NCBI RefSeq assembly: GCF_000757905.1
Contig: NZ_JRLH01000005.1
From: Arsenophonus nilaparvatae
Lineage (GTDB): Bacteria > Pseudomonadota > Gammaproteobacteria > Enterobacterales > Enterobacteriaceae
Strand: one strand, 5' to 3'
Length of the DNA: 64,000 nucleotides
Part shown: one piece after another, positions 17,479-26,697 of the stretch
How positions within the stretch are numbered: position 1 is the stretch's first letter
How the letters are laid out: every line of letters begins with the position of its first letter
Position numbers and translations under genes: made by a program
The notes under the pieces: generated by a model
Told to the model about the DNA's origin: nothing
Seen by the model: the letters and a program-made list of their open reading frames with translations, nothing else
Database searches by the model: none

Positions 17479-18912
17479 ATGAAACAAATGATTGGCTTTA
17501 GCATTCTGTTATTACTGATTGGTTGTAGCAATAAAACACCTCATTCATTATCATTATTTAATGATAAGCAAGATATTAACGTTATTGATCAAACGAAAAA
17601 ACTTTTTCCGATTGCTAATTATCCACAAAATAGCGCTCGCTGGATCCCACCTAATGAGCCTAGTTACCGACAACCATTTTTAACTGAATTACAACAAAAA
17701 AAAGCTTTTAATACCCTGTTAGCACACTATTTTGGTGCGCAATCTCCCTGGAATGGTGATTATATTCAGTCAGTTTTGCAGGATGCAAAAGGTGCGAAAA
17801 GAAATTTATCACATTTTGCTGAAAAATTTACTGCGGCTAATGTCAGTCACTATGGCGAAAATTTTCGTTTATTAGATGCTAGCTGGAAAGCAAAAATGCA
17901 ACATCGGGTATCCGTGTCGATCGCCGATCGATACACGCCTACTGCCCGGGGGATCACTTTACGTGAAACCGCGGTAAGATTCTTACCAACAGCTTATCCT
18001 GCTTTTGAAGATCCGCGTGAGGCAGGTCAAGGTTATCCTTTTGATATGTTACAAAATTCCACTCTGCATCCCGCTGAACCGGTTTACATTGTGGCAGTAA
18101 CCGCTGATAGATCCTGGAGTTTTATAATATCGTCTACTGAAATGGGCTGGGTAGATAGTTCACATATTGCTAAAGTGAATGATCATTTTATCCAACAGTG
18201 GACAACCATGGCGAAAAAAAAGCTTGGGGCAGTTATTAATGATAATGCCAGTTTCACTGATAAGCAGGGCGTATTTAGATTTACCGCCCGTACCGGTACA
18301 TTATTGCCATTAAAATCGATTAACGGTAAAACAAATATCGCATTACCGGCCTACGATGATAAGGGCTATGCTGTTATTCGTTATGCGCCACAGTTTGAAC
18401 AGATGGTGCGTCAGACACCTATTTCACCAACAGCAGAAAATATGGCGCATATCATTCAATACATGCAAGGTAAAGATTATGGCTGGGGAAGTCTTTATGG
18501 TTTCAATGACTGCTCTGCGGAAGTAAGAAATCTTATGCTGCCTTTTGGTATTTTTCTACCCAGAAATTCACTAGCTCAATCGTTAAGTGGTAAGCGAATT
18601 GATTTAAGCCATTATTCAACTGATCAACGGCTTGCTTATTTGATCAAATATGGCCAACCATTTAAAACATTAGTCTATATAAAAGGGCATATTATGCTGT
18701 ATGTCGGTAATGCAGATTGGCAGGGTCGTACTGTGCCGATAATCTACCATAATGTGTGGGGATTAAGACCAGCAGCGCCGCCAAGTCGCAGCATTATTGG
18801 CCAGTCAATTTTTATGCCCTTATTGGCGCAATATTCTGATGCTCCAGAGCTTGAATCACTGGCAAGCAAGCCACTATTTATCATTACCTATCTCGATCAA
18901 GCGGAAGGCTGA
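17479..18912 (+). CDS. NlpC/P60 peptidoglycan endopeptidase lipoprotein with SH3 domains
   Basis: A 477-residue lipoprotein. The lipobox LLIGC places the lipidated Cys at residue 16. Residues about 25-140 match the N-terminal NlpC/P60-associated helical domain, 140-310 look like two bacterial SH3-type domains (e.g. ARGITLRETAVRFLP and TGTLLPL), and 320-450 is the NlpC/P60 peptidase with Cys345 (FNDCSAEV), His404 (KGHIMLY) and His424 (IIYHNVW). Relatives cleave the gamma-D-Glu-diaminopimelate bond of cell-wall peptides. The ATG at 17479 is preferred over a TTG one codon earlier, with AGAGGAG nine bases upstream. It likely acts in the envelope on cell-wall peptides. Confidence 0.85.
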   Translation: MKQMIGFSILLLLIGCSNKTPHSLSLFNDKQDINVIDQTKKLFPIANYPQNSARWIPPNEPSYRQPFLTELQQKKAFNTLLAHYFGAQSPWNGDYIQSVLQDAKGAKRNLSHFAEKFTAANVSHYGENFRLLDASWKAKMQHRVSVSIADRYTPTARGITLRETAVRFLPTAYPAFEDPREAGQGYPFDMLQNSTLHPAEPVYIVAVTADRSWSFIISSTEMGWVDSSHIAKVNDHFIQQWTTMAKKKLGAVINDNASFTDKQGVFRFTARTGTLLPLKSINGKTNIALPAYDDKGYAVIRYAPQFEQMVRQTPISPTAENMAHIIQYMQGKDYGWGSLYGFNDCSAEVRNLMLPFGIFLPRNSLAQSLSGKRIDLSHYSTDQRLAYLIKYGQPFKTLVYIKGHIMLYVGNADWQGRTVPIIYHNVWGLRPAAPPSRSIIGQSIFMPLLAQYSDAPELESLASKPLFIITYLDQAEG

Positions 18913-18960
18913 TTATTTGATCGGCTTTTAACCTCTCATCTTTTATTTAGCATCATGTAA

Positions 18961-18996
18961 TTGCCAGTAGCAAATTAGCCATCTTGCTGCTGGCAA
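18961..18996 (+). terminator. Probable terminator after the NlpC/P60 gene
   Basis: Arms TTGCCAGTAGCAA (18961-18973) and TTGCTGCTGGCAA (18984-18996) pair with one G-U, followed by a short T-rich tail. Confidence 0.6.
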
Positions 18997-19174
18997 CAAT
19001 TCTTTTATGGTTCATTCAGTTATTTGCCAATGCTTTCCATTTTCTAGTAATTATTTTATGCAATATTTGATACAGTTAACATTTCTATAGTATTAATAAA
19101 GTGAATTAATTGTTAAATTTAAGTGAATTAATAAATATTTTTTAACAATTGACTTGTATTAGGATGGCGACACT

Positions 19175-20123
19175 ATGGCTTTATCACCTGCTTTAATGGA
19201 TCTAATCGCTGGATGGTATGATTGGGTATCAACAACCAAATATCGATCCATCGGAAAAGCGAGAGACTGCACTCAATAGAGTTTTTACCTGTATTACTGA
19301 AGAAAATTCATCTCTTAATTTATCTGGACTAAATTTAACTTCGTTGCCTAATTTACCAGAATGGATAATAAAATTAGATGTCAGTGATAATCAATTAACC
19401 AGACTGCCCGATGAGCTACCTAAAAAATTAACCCATTTGCTTGTAGGTACAAATCAGTTAACTAACTTGCCTGAGCATTTACCTGAAACATTAATAGAAT
19501 TACAGGTGGATTGTAATAACTTGGTTAGGCTAGCTGATAATCTGCCAAAAGGCTTAGTCTCCTTAAATGCTAGTCACAATCAATTAATTAGCTTACCTAA
19601 TTATCTGCCTGAACGATTATCAGTATTAAAAGCTAGTGATAACAAATTAACCGCTTTACCTAATAAGTTACCCTCATTATTAACCATTATGCATGTTAAT
19701 AAAAATAATCTTGAGAGTTTGCCTGATAATCTGCCGAGTTACATCTATCATCTCAAGGCCAGTGACAATCCATTGATCGCTTTGCCTAATAAGTTGCCGA
19801 TTAAGCTAGAAAAATTAGAGGTTAATGGCGCATTTTTGACGGCATTACCAAACACTATGCCTGACACGTTATGGTTTCTTGATATCAGCAACAATCAGAT
19901 AACTGGGCTGCCTGCTAAACTTCCGCATCGGTTACAAGAACTCCGAGTTGATAAAAATTTGCTAAACAGATTACCCAATCAGCTGCCAAAAATGTTGAAA
20001 ATGCTTAGTGTAGCGTCTAATCAATTAGATAAACTGCCTGATGTGTTGCCAGATAATTTGATTTTACTTGATGCTAGTTATAACCAGCTAAAAACCCTAC
20101 CGGAAATTTTACCGAATAAATGA
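19175..20123 (+). pseudogene. IpaH/SlrP-type leucine-rich-repeat effector with N-terminal frameshift
   Basis: The frame from 19218 to 20123 encodes an N-terminal cap (SEKRETALNRVFTCI) and about twelve 21-residue repeats of the pattern LxxLxVxxNxLxxLPxxLPxx, as in type III effectors YopM, SlrP and IpaH. A second frame from the ATG at 19175 to a stop at 19277-19279 reads MALSPALMDLIAGWYDWVST. In intact relatives a W..W stretch runs directly into the P.E..R..A cap, so the two frames look like one gene broken by a one-base indel between about 19227 and 19260. Alternatively, translation starts at 19218 and yields a protein without its secretion N-terminus. There is no E3 ligase (NEL) domain. Confidence 0.7.
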
Positions 20124-20139
20124 TGATCTTATTTATGAA

Positions 20140-20442
20140 ATGCCCCATTCTACGGATCACACAATGTTACAGGGGTTACAGGATCGGGAGGGAAATCCAA
20201 TTAGAAGTTGGTATGATAGTATAGCTGGTCGGATAGTAAGATGCGGAAGTAGTTTAGATGTTAATCACGATCTGGTTTACTTGGGGTTATCAGAAGATCA
20301 GCGGGAAGCATTAATTTATGATAATGATGAACAACAGCAATATAGCTTTTTGCAGCCACCTACGGTTATGTTAACACCGACAGAAACAGGTCTCTCGATC
20401 ACCGATCTTCCTGAAGATCCTTTATGGGTAGCGCTTGCTTAG
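20140..20442 (+). CDS. Hypothetical 100-residue protein, possibly the displaced C-terminus of the LRR protein
   Basis: Not recognised. The frame is open from before the LRR stop codon (20121-20123) and its first ATG is 17 bases after it. It has no clear ribosome site, is acidic near the end (YDNDEQQQ) and contains SWYDSIAGRIVRCGSS and LPEDPLWVALA. Its position in the next frame, without a gap, suggests the LRR gene may once have continued into it. A separate small gene is equally possible. Confidence 0.45.
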   Translation: MPHSTDHTMLQGLQDREGNPIRSWYDSIAGRIVRCGSSLDVNHDLVYLGLSEDQREALIYDNDEQQQYSFLQPPTVMLTPTETGLSITDLPEDPLWVALA

Positions 20443-20700
20443 TGGTGTTTCAGGATAATAGTTGTTCTGTTATTAAACAAAACAACTAATTTTAATGATT
20501 ATTTAAACTTGTTAAATATCAATTTATTCGAGCGCAAATATTTAGTCAGTCGCTGGATAATTTATTTTTATTGCTGTTTTTATCTATTTTAATGAAAATT
20601 AAGCTAGCTTTGTTATTTCATATTATTGGAATAAGTTATTGCCAAATAATAAATCATCAAGCTGTGTTAAATAGTGGTTAATTGAAGTGGCAATATAGCG

Positions 20701-21555
20701 TTAGATTTTTCCGGCACTATTACACATCATGATTTTATTTTCTACTACCTGTTGCATTGCTTGTTTACCTGGTGTGATGTATTTGCGGGGATCGTTAGCG
20801 TCAGGATGTTCAGATAGATATATTTTTACTGCATCAGCAAAGGCAATTTTTAAGTCGGTAGCCACATTGACTTTACAGATCCCTAATGAAATAGATTGGC
20901 GTATCATCTCTTCAGATATGCCTGATGCGCCATGTAAAACTAATGGAATATCTACCTGCTGCTGGATCTCCGCCAGGCGTTCAAAGTCAAGATGAGGTTC
21001 ATCATGGTAGAGTCCGTGAGCAGAACCAATGGCAACTGCCAGCGAATCTATACCAGTTTGCGCAACATATTTTTTAGCAGCAATCGGATCGGTATAAAAA
21101 CTCTCTTTACTATCAACAACTAATTCATCTTCTTGCCCCCCCAGGCGACCTAATTCAGCTTCGACACTCACATCGTAACGTTGGCAAAATTGCACAACAT
21201 TAGCCACGATCTCGATGTTTTCTGCAAATGGTAGATGGGAGGCATCGATCATTACCGAGCGAACACCGGCTTTGACTTTATTGCAGATATCGCTCAATCC
21301 TTCATGATGATCCAGATGGAGAGCAAGGGGTAATTTATTCAATGAAGCGGCTTGGGTACAAATAGATACCATGTATTCAAGGCCGGCGTAGGTAAAGGTA
21401 CTCGGTGTACCGGCCAGAATGACCGGTGAAGCCATTTTGGCCGCAGTTTCAACAACGACTTGGATAGTTTCTAAATTGTGAACATTAAACGCGGGTATCG
21501 CATATTGCCCTCGTTGGGCATTTTTTAGCATTTCGCGGGTAGATATTAAATACAT
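20701..21555 (-). CDS. kbaY: Tagatose-1,6-bisphosphate aldolase subunit KbaY
   Basis: Class II zinc aldolase that splits tagatose 1,6-bisphosphate to dihydroxyacetone phosphate and glyceraldehyde 3-phosphate. Catalytic Asp82 and Zn ligand His83 lie in HLDHHEG, further Zn ligands are His180 (GSAHGLYH) and His208 (LHGASG). Length is 284 aa, near the E. coli protein (286). Placement at the end of the Aga cluster, with kbaZ upstream, supports KbaY over the galactitol paralogue GatY. Confidence 0.9.
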   Translation of the reverse strand: MYLISTREMLKNAQRGQYAIPAFNVHNLETIQVVVETAAKMASPVILAGTPSTFTYAGLEYMVSICTQAASLNKLPLALHLDHHEGLSDICNKVKAGVRSVMIDASHLPFAENIEIVANVVQFCQRYDVSVEAELGRLGGQEDELVVDSKESFYTDPIAAKKYVAQTGIDSLAVAIGSAHGLYHDEPHLDFERLAEIQQQVDIPLVLHGASGISEEMIRQSISLGICKVNVATDLKIAFADAVKIYLSEHPDANDPRKYITPGKQAMQQVVENKIMMCNSAGKI

Positions 21556-21564
21556 GGTAACTCC

Positions 21565-21996
21565 TTAAATACCATCATTATTATGAGATCTTTTATTCTG
21601 CTGTTGCTGATGCCATAAACTGGTTAATCCTTGGTGGACACAATCCAGCGCCATATCACGAAATTTTTCTGCATCGATCGCTTGTCGTTCTAACATCATT
21701 TCGACCGCCATTTGCATATTCGTTCCCGTTAGGACTTGCCATTGTGGATGTGCCAATGTTAACTGCGAGGCTTGCGAAAATGGTGTGCCGCCAAGTAAAT
21801 CAGTAAGAAATACTAAGCCGTCACCGATATCACAAATTTTACTGGCTTGATTTAATGCTTGATGTAAATCTTCTGTTGTCATGCCTTCAGTAAAATCAAT
21901 GGCAGTACACTGCTCTTGTTTACCAACAATTTGCTCCATTGCTTGCATTAAACCACTAGCAAAACTTCCATGGCCAGTAATGACAATGCCTAACAT
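21565..21996 (-). CDS. agaF: PTS system N-acetylgalactosamine-type EIIA component AgaF
   Basis: Mannose-family EIIA domain of 143 aa. The phosphorylated histidine is His9 in GIVITGHGSFASG. It passes phosphate from HPr to AgaV. It is ten bases from kbaY and nine bases from agaE, inside the operon. Confidence 0.88.
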   Translation of the reverse strand: MLGIVITGHGSFASGLMQAMEQIVGKQEQCTAIDFTEGMTTEDLHQALNQASKICDIGDGLVFLTDLLGGTPFSQASQLTLAHPQWQVLTGTNMQMAVEMMLERQAIDAEKFRDMALDCVHQGLTSLWHQQQQNKRSHNNDGI

Positions 21997-22005
21997 ATTT
22001 ACTCC

Positions 22006-22902
22006 TTATAAGAATCCAACTAATTTACCTGCCAGCCCAAATAGGATGGTAATTCCGATCATTTTTACGGCTGAAAACCCACGTTTTAAAAAACCATAAA
22101 CGATTAGTGTGAAAGCCAGCGGTAATAAATTGGGCATTAATTTATCCAACACATCGCTTTGTAATGCCACCTTGGCCTCACCGGCCTTTAGTATTAACGG
22201 CGTAAAGAGATGAACATATGAAGCTACCAGTGCCCCGATTACCGTCATACCGACAATAGAGGCAGCATGAGAAATATTTCTGGTGTGAGTTTTTAGTATC
22301 GCAATCGCCTTAGTTCCTGCTTGATAACCGTAATGGGCTAGACCAAATCGTAAGGCAAAATGAACAATATTAAATAACAGCAAGAAAACGATCGGGCCAA
22401 AAATACTCCCCTGCAAGGCAAGTGAAGCACCGATACCGGCACATATTGGCAATAGAGTGAGCCAAAATAAGGCATCACCAATCCCGCCTAATGGCCCCAT
22501 CAAGGCAACTTTAACCGCGCGGATAGTCGAAATTTTTTCTTTACCGCGCTCCATAGCTAATACCAGGCCGGATAAAAAAGTGACATCAAAAGGGTGAACA
22601 TTAATAAATTCCATATGCATTTTCATGGAATTGGCAAGATCTTGTGGATTGTTGTGAATTTTACGCAAAGCGGGAATAAGCGTATATAACCAGCCACCGG
22701 CTTGCATACGTTCATAGTTAAAAGAAGCTTGCAAAAGGAGCGAACGTAGCGCCATAACATTAATATCATAGGAGGTTAGTGCTTTACCCGGCGTGGTATC
22801 AATATAGTCATCACTCTCTACCTGGCTGGTGGCTAGGGCTTGAGCCATGCGTTGTTCGCTTTTATTTGCCATCTCTTCATCAGATCCATTAAATGCCATC
22901 AT
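22006..22902 (-). CDS. agaE: PTS system N-acetylgalactosamine-type EIID component AgaE
   Basis: Membrane EIID subunit of the mannose-family permease (298 aa). An N-terminal cytoplasmic part with FNYERMQAGGWLYTLIPAL is typical. The GPLGGIGDALFWLTLLP segment is the EIID signature, and hydrophobic helices lie near the C-terminus. The start overlaps the end of agaW by 14 bases, so translation is coupled. Confidence 0.88.
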   Translation of the reverse strand: MMAFNGSDEEMANKSEQRMAQALATSQVESDDYIDTTPGKALTSYDINVMALRSLLLQASFNYERMQAGGWLYTLIPALRKIHNNPQDLANSMKMHMEFINVHPFDVTFLSGLVLAMERGKEKISTIRAVKVALMGPLGGIGDALFWLTLLPICAGIGASLALQGSIFGPIVFLLLFNIVHFALRFGLAHYGYQAGTKAIAILKTHTRNISHAASIVGMTVIGALVASYVHLFTPLILKAGEAKVALQSDVLDKLMPNLLPLAFTLIVYGFLKRGFSAVKMIGITILFGLAGKLVGFL

Positions 22903-23692
22903 TCATCTCCTGTTGATTGGTTTTTGATGGCATGTTTGCTGTTTCGCCATCATTATTACGAGTGCGGTTAAAGAAATCGATTAAAGCGATAGCAAAGGCA
23001 CCTAAAGCGACGGCGATAATCGGTAGGTTAAGGAAGGTGACAGCAAGAAAACCTAAGATAAAATAAGCAATATAAGTTTTCTTCATCATGATTTTCATCA
23101 GTAAAGCGAAGCCGATTGCAGGCATCATACCACCGGCAACCGCCAGTCCATCGAGCAGCCATTGTGGGGCTTTTTGTACCATAGCACTGGCGGCGTCAGC
23201 GCCGAAGTAAATAGGTAAGAAGGCAACGATAAAGTAAAAACAAAATAGAATAATAATGCCAAAATAGTTTACCCACTCAACAACACCACGCCAATTGAGA
23301 TTTTTAACCATTTGATCGCATTTATGCATCATGGGTGAATAAAGGGTAAATAATAGGGTAATGCAACCTTGCACCGCAATCGAAAAGGGAATGGCAATCC
23401 CAATAGCAACTTTAGGATCAGAATGGGTGAGAATAGCAAAAGCGGTGCCAATAATACCACCGATAACCACATTTGGGGGTTGCGCTCCAGCAAGTGGTAC
23501 CATTCCCATCCAAACAAGTTCTAAAGTCCCACCAACTAATAAACCTGTCTGCACATCACCTAAAATTAGCCCTACGATCGGGCCTATTACAATCGGTCGA
23601 TGAAGATGGGTTAGACCATTAAATAAGTCAACACCAGCAATACCTGCTAATAAGGCGATTAATAATGCATCAATAAACATATTTGTCTCCAT
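22889..23692 (-). CDS. agaW: PTS system N-acetylgalactosamine-type EIIC component AgaW
   Basis: Membrane channel subunit EIIC (267 aa) with many hydrophobic helices and the family stretch GLLVGGTLELVWMG. It is full length, unlike the truncated agaW of E. coli K-12. Its start overlaps the stop of agaV by one base. It acts with AgaE in the inner membrane to bring in and phosphorylate the amino sugar. Confidence 0.88.
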   Translation of the reverse strand: METNMFIDALLIALLAGIAGVDLFNGLTHLHRPIVIGPIVGLILGDVQTGLLVGGTLELVWMGMVPLAGAQPPNVVIGGIIGTAFAILTHSDPKVAIGIAIPFSIAVQGCITLLFTLYSPMMHKCDQMVKNLNWRGVVEWVNYFGIIILFCFYFIVAFLPIYFGADAASAMVQKAPQWLLDGLAVAGGMMPAIGFALLMKIMMKKTYIAYFILGFLAVTFLNLPIIAVALGAFAIALIDFFNRTRNNDGETANMPSKTNQQEMNDGI

Positions 23693-24174
23693 TAATTTAG
23701 CAGATTGGTAATATTTTCACCGCTTTCATCTGGAACACGGCGAATTTCGCAGGTGATACCTAATTGATTAAGCTGATGAAAAGCGTCGATATCATTGTTA
23801 TCAACGGAAACGGTTTTATGGATCTGTTTTTTCCCTTCGCAGAAATGCATATTACCGATATTGACAAAATCGATCGGTACCCCACCCTTTACCAGCGTCA
23901 ATACATCCTGCGGCGTTTTGCAAACAATGAAAATTTTCTGCCGTTCTGCTGCCTTATGAATAATGTCAATCGTTTTTTGTAAGGTAAAATAGCGGGTTTG
24001 TACGCCATCGGATACCACCATATCCATGAGAGATTGTTGGATTGGATCATTGGCAGCCTCATCATTGGCAACGACAACTAAATTGGCACCGAGAGAATTG
24101 GTCCAAGTAATACCGACTTGACCATGGATCAGACGATTATCAATTCGAGTCATTAAGATGTTTGGAGGGGACAT
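23692..24174 (-). CDS. agaV: PTS system N-acetylgalactosamine-type EIIB component AgaV
   Basis: Cytoplasmic EIIB domain (160 aa) of the mannose family. His17 in RLIHGQVG is the phosphorylation site. GVPIDFVNIGNMHF and KTVSVDNNDI match AgaV proteins closely. It takes phosphate from AgaF and gives it to the sugar during transport. Confidence 0.9.
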   Translation of the reverse strand: MSPPNILMTRIDNRLIHGQVGITWTNSLGANLVVVANDEAANDPIQQSLMDMVVSDGVQTRYFTLQKTIDIIHKAAERQKIFIVCKTPQDVLTLVKGGVPIDFVNIGNMHFCEGKKQIHKTVSVDNNDIDAFHQLNQLGITCEIRRVPDESGENITNLLN

Positions 24175-24186
24175 ATACGCTCCTTA

Positions 24187-25344
24187 TTATTGTTCTGGTT
24201 GTATGTAGGGATAAATATGGACACCCTTTACTACCCGATTTACTTCACCTGTTGGACAGGGATTATCAGGTGCTAGCCCTAGGGATAGTGAAGTTTCGAC
24301 CGCGATTAATTGTAGAAATAATAGGTAGGGAAAAATAAGCCAAATATCAGCTAGCGTCGTGTTAAGTTCAATGGCATTACTATCAGGTAGACTACTTAAG
24401 GCCAGGATTTTTTTAGCCCGTCCATCATGCTTTAATTCATTAAGTAGATCCAGATCATAACGTCGACAATACGCTTCTTGAGAAAGCAAAATGATAACTA
24501 ACGTTTCTTCATCAATAAAAAATTTCGGGCCATGGCGAACTCCCATCGTTGAGTCATAACGGGTGGCAACTTGTCCCGCCGTTAACTCTAACATTTTAAG
24601 CGCACCTTCTTCACTTATACCGGTAAAACAGTGGGAACCTAAAACTATCATGCGATTGAAACCTTGCTGAATAATAGGTTGAATAATTGTTTGCCAGTTG
24701 CTGGCCTGGTTTTCACATAAAGTGATTAAGGTGGCTAAATTCTGTTGCGCATGGCTTAAATTTGAATTGCCTAATAACAATATGGTCGCTAATGCCATGC
24801 AACTGAAACTGGATGTCATGGCAAAACTGCGATCGTTTGATCCTTCGGGCATAGTGAGTAAATAGACATTTGCTCGGTTTGTTGCATAATCTGTGAGTTT
24901 GCTTTGGGGATTACAGGTTAAGATTAAATGATGGCACTCTGTTAACAATTGATCTGCAAGCTTTATTGCCGCAAGGCTCTCTGGACTATTACCCGAGCGG
25001 GCATAAGAAATAAATAAAGTGGGTTTACTTTTGTCCAAATATTGCTTTGGTGTTGGCACAATATCCGTTGAATCAATAGCATAAACATTTAAATGTCTAT
25101 GTTCGCGTAACCAAGGTGCGATTGATTTGCCAACAAATGCTGAAGAGCCTGCGCCACACAGAATAATTTGTAAATTAGCGTGTTTTAGTATTGGGTAAAG
25201 GAAGTTTTGCCAGGCAGCTGAATTATCTGTTAGCGTTTGATATAAGTTACGCCATAACTGAGGTTGTTGCTCGATTTCTTGTACGGTGTATTGCGCGTTA
25301 TGGCTTTTAAGCCATAGGGCATCATATGAGAAAAAGGGGATCAT
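24187..25344 (-). CDS. agaS: Galactosamine-6-phosphate deaminase/isomerase AgaS
   Basis: SIS-domain enzyme (385 aa) that converts galactosamine 6-phosphate to tagatose 6-phosphate and ammonia. Two SIS folds are seen, with ILCGAGSSAFVG near residue 60 and TRYDSTMGVRHGPKFF in the second half, both strongly typical of AgaS. The ATG overlaps the end of kbaZ by four bases. Confidence 0.9.
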   Translation of the reverse strand: MIPFFSYDALWLKSHNAQYTVQEIEQQPQLWRNLYQTLTDNSAAWQNFLYPILKHANLQIILCGAGSSAFVGKSIAPWLREHRHLNVYAIDSTDIVPTPKQYLDKSKPTLFISYARSGNSPESLAAIKLADQLLTECHHLILTCNPQSKLTDYATNRANVYLLTMPEGSNDRSFAMTSSFSCMALATILLLGNSNLSHAQQNLATLITLCENQASNWQTIIQPIIQQGFNRMIVLGSHCFTGISEEGALKMLELTAGQVATRYDSTMGVRHGPKFFIDEETLVIILLSQEAYCRRYDLDLLNELKHDGRAKKILALSSLPDSNAIELNTTLADIWLIFPYLLFLQLIAVETSLSLGLAPDNPCPTGEVNRVVKGVHIYPYIQPEQ

Positions 25345-26642
25345 AATACAACGGCTCCTTCTGTTTTTGTCTCACAAGCGATGGCATAATGCATTAATAC
25401 CGAACGAATTTTATCCTTTACCCACTCTTTCGGCTCAGTGGCTGATAAGCGACCTGCATTAATTGCTTCCATTTGCTCTGGTAGATATTGGCTTAACATA
25501 GCGAGGGGAACGGGATGCTGGCGTAAGTTGGTTAATAACTTTTCAACTGCCGCCGAGACTTTAGGATTGGTCCAATAATAGCGAATACGATCGCTCAAAC
25601 TGTATTGGCGATCAATATATTGCTGATGTGCACTACCTTGGTAATAAGGCCGCCAGTGGTTTGGTTGTTCATACATCACTTGCTCAAGGGTTTCGCTAAG
25701 ATGCGCTGCAACATGTTCTCCATTCCATTCACGATCTAATTTATCAAGTGCAAACAGTGCTTCACGCAGGGCAAATGTTAATGCCGGCCCGACTTTTAAA
25801 ATAACGAAATGATCACGTACCAAATTTTGGTAAGCTTGTGCAGTTTGATAATCGGTTGAATGGGCTTCGTAAACGATGTGGGGATGGCTCTTAATATATT
25901 GACTAAGTGCTTTCGCTTTTTCTGGCTGATAGTGTTCAACTTGGTAATGGTCAAACTCAACGCCCGGTTGCACAACCAGAGCGATAACTCTAGGCCAAAC
26001 GTCGGTGAGTCCTGTATTGTGCCAAGCTTTTTGATGGATATTAAGGGTTGTGTCGGCAGCTTTAGCTAATGTGATTTGTATACCGGTCAGTGCTGATTTA
26101 GCACCACCTGGTGTAGGCACTTCCGTACCAATAACATAAACGGGTGCTTCACCGCCATTTTCTTGCCAACTGCGCTCAGCCACAGCGCACAAACGGGCTG
26201 CACGTTGAGCTACAATTTCGTCCGTTAAAGGTGTTGCATCGTCAGCACAAGGCATTGAACAATCAAGATGAATTTTTCGAAATCCAGCTTTGACATAGTC
26301 GTAGATCAGCGTTTCTGAAAATATCATAGCCTGTTCTGCACTGTGTTCTTGCCATACATTGGGTCCTAAATGATCACCACCTAGCCAAATTTGTTGGGTC
26401 GGAAAATCCAGTTTATGCGCGATGTTGAATACTTTATTTCTAAAATCAATTGGTTGCATACCAGTATAGCCGCCAAATTGATTTACTTGGTTAGAGGTAG
26501 CTTCAATTAAAAGCGAGGTTTTTCTCTCTTTTGCTAGCTGTAAAGCGCTTTCTAATACCCAGGAGTGAGCAGAACAAACAGAATAGATCCCGACCGCTTC
26601 GCCAGATTTATGGCGATGAATAAGTTGTAGTAGCGACTGCAT
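25341..26642 (-). CDS. kbaZ: Tagatose-1,6-bisphosphate aldolase non-catalytic subunit KbaZ (AgaZ)
   Basis: Partner of KbaY, required for full activity and stability of the aldolase; a role as tagatose-6-phosphate kinase has also been proposed. The protein is 433 aa and carries GIYSVCSAHSWVLE near the start and IWLGGDHLGPN and IGTEVPTPGG, which are family signatures. It is the second gene of the cluster after agaR. Confidence 0.9.
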   Translation of the reverse strand: MQSLLQLIHRHKSGEAVGIYSVCSAHSWVLESALQLAKERKTSLLIEATSNQVNQFGGYTGMQPIDFRNKVFNIAHKLDFPTQQIWLGGDHLGPNVWQEHSAEQAMIFSETLIYDYVKAGFRKIHLDCSMPCADDATPLTDEIVAQRAARLCAVAERSWQENGGEAPVYVIGTEVPTPGGAKSALTGIQITLAKAADTTLNIHQKAWHNTGLTDVWPRVIALVVQPGVEFDHYQVEHYQPEKAKALSQYIKSHPHIVYEAHSTDYQTAQAYQNLVRDHFVILKVGPALTFALREALFALDKLDREWNGEHVAAHLSETLEQVMYEQPNHWRPYYQGSAHQQYIDRQYSLSDRIRYYWTNPKVSAAVEKLLTNLRQHPVPLAMLSQYLPEQMEAINAGRLSATEPKEWVKDKIRSVLMHYAIACETKTEGAVVL

Positions 26643-26697
26643 AATATTTCCCTGCTAGCTGATGTATATTTATATTTAGGATTAAATCAACAAGGCG

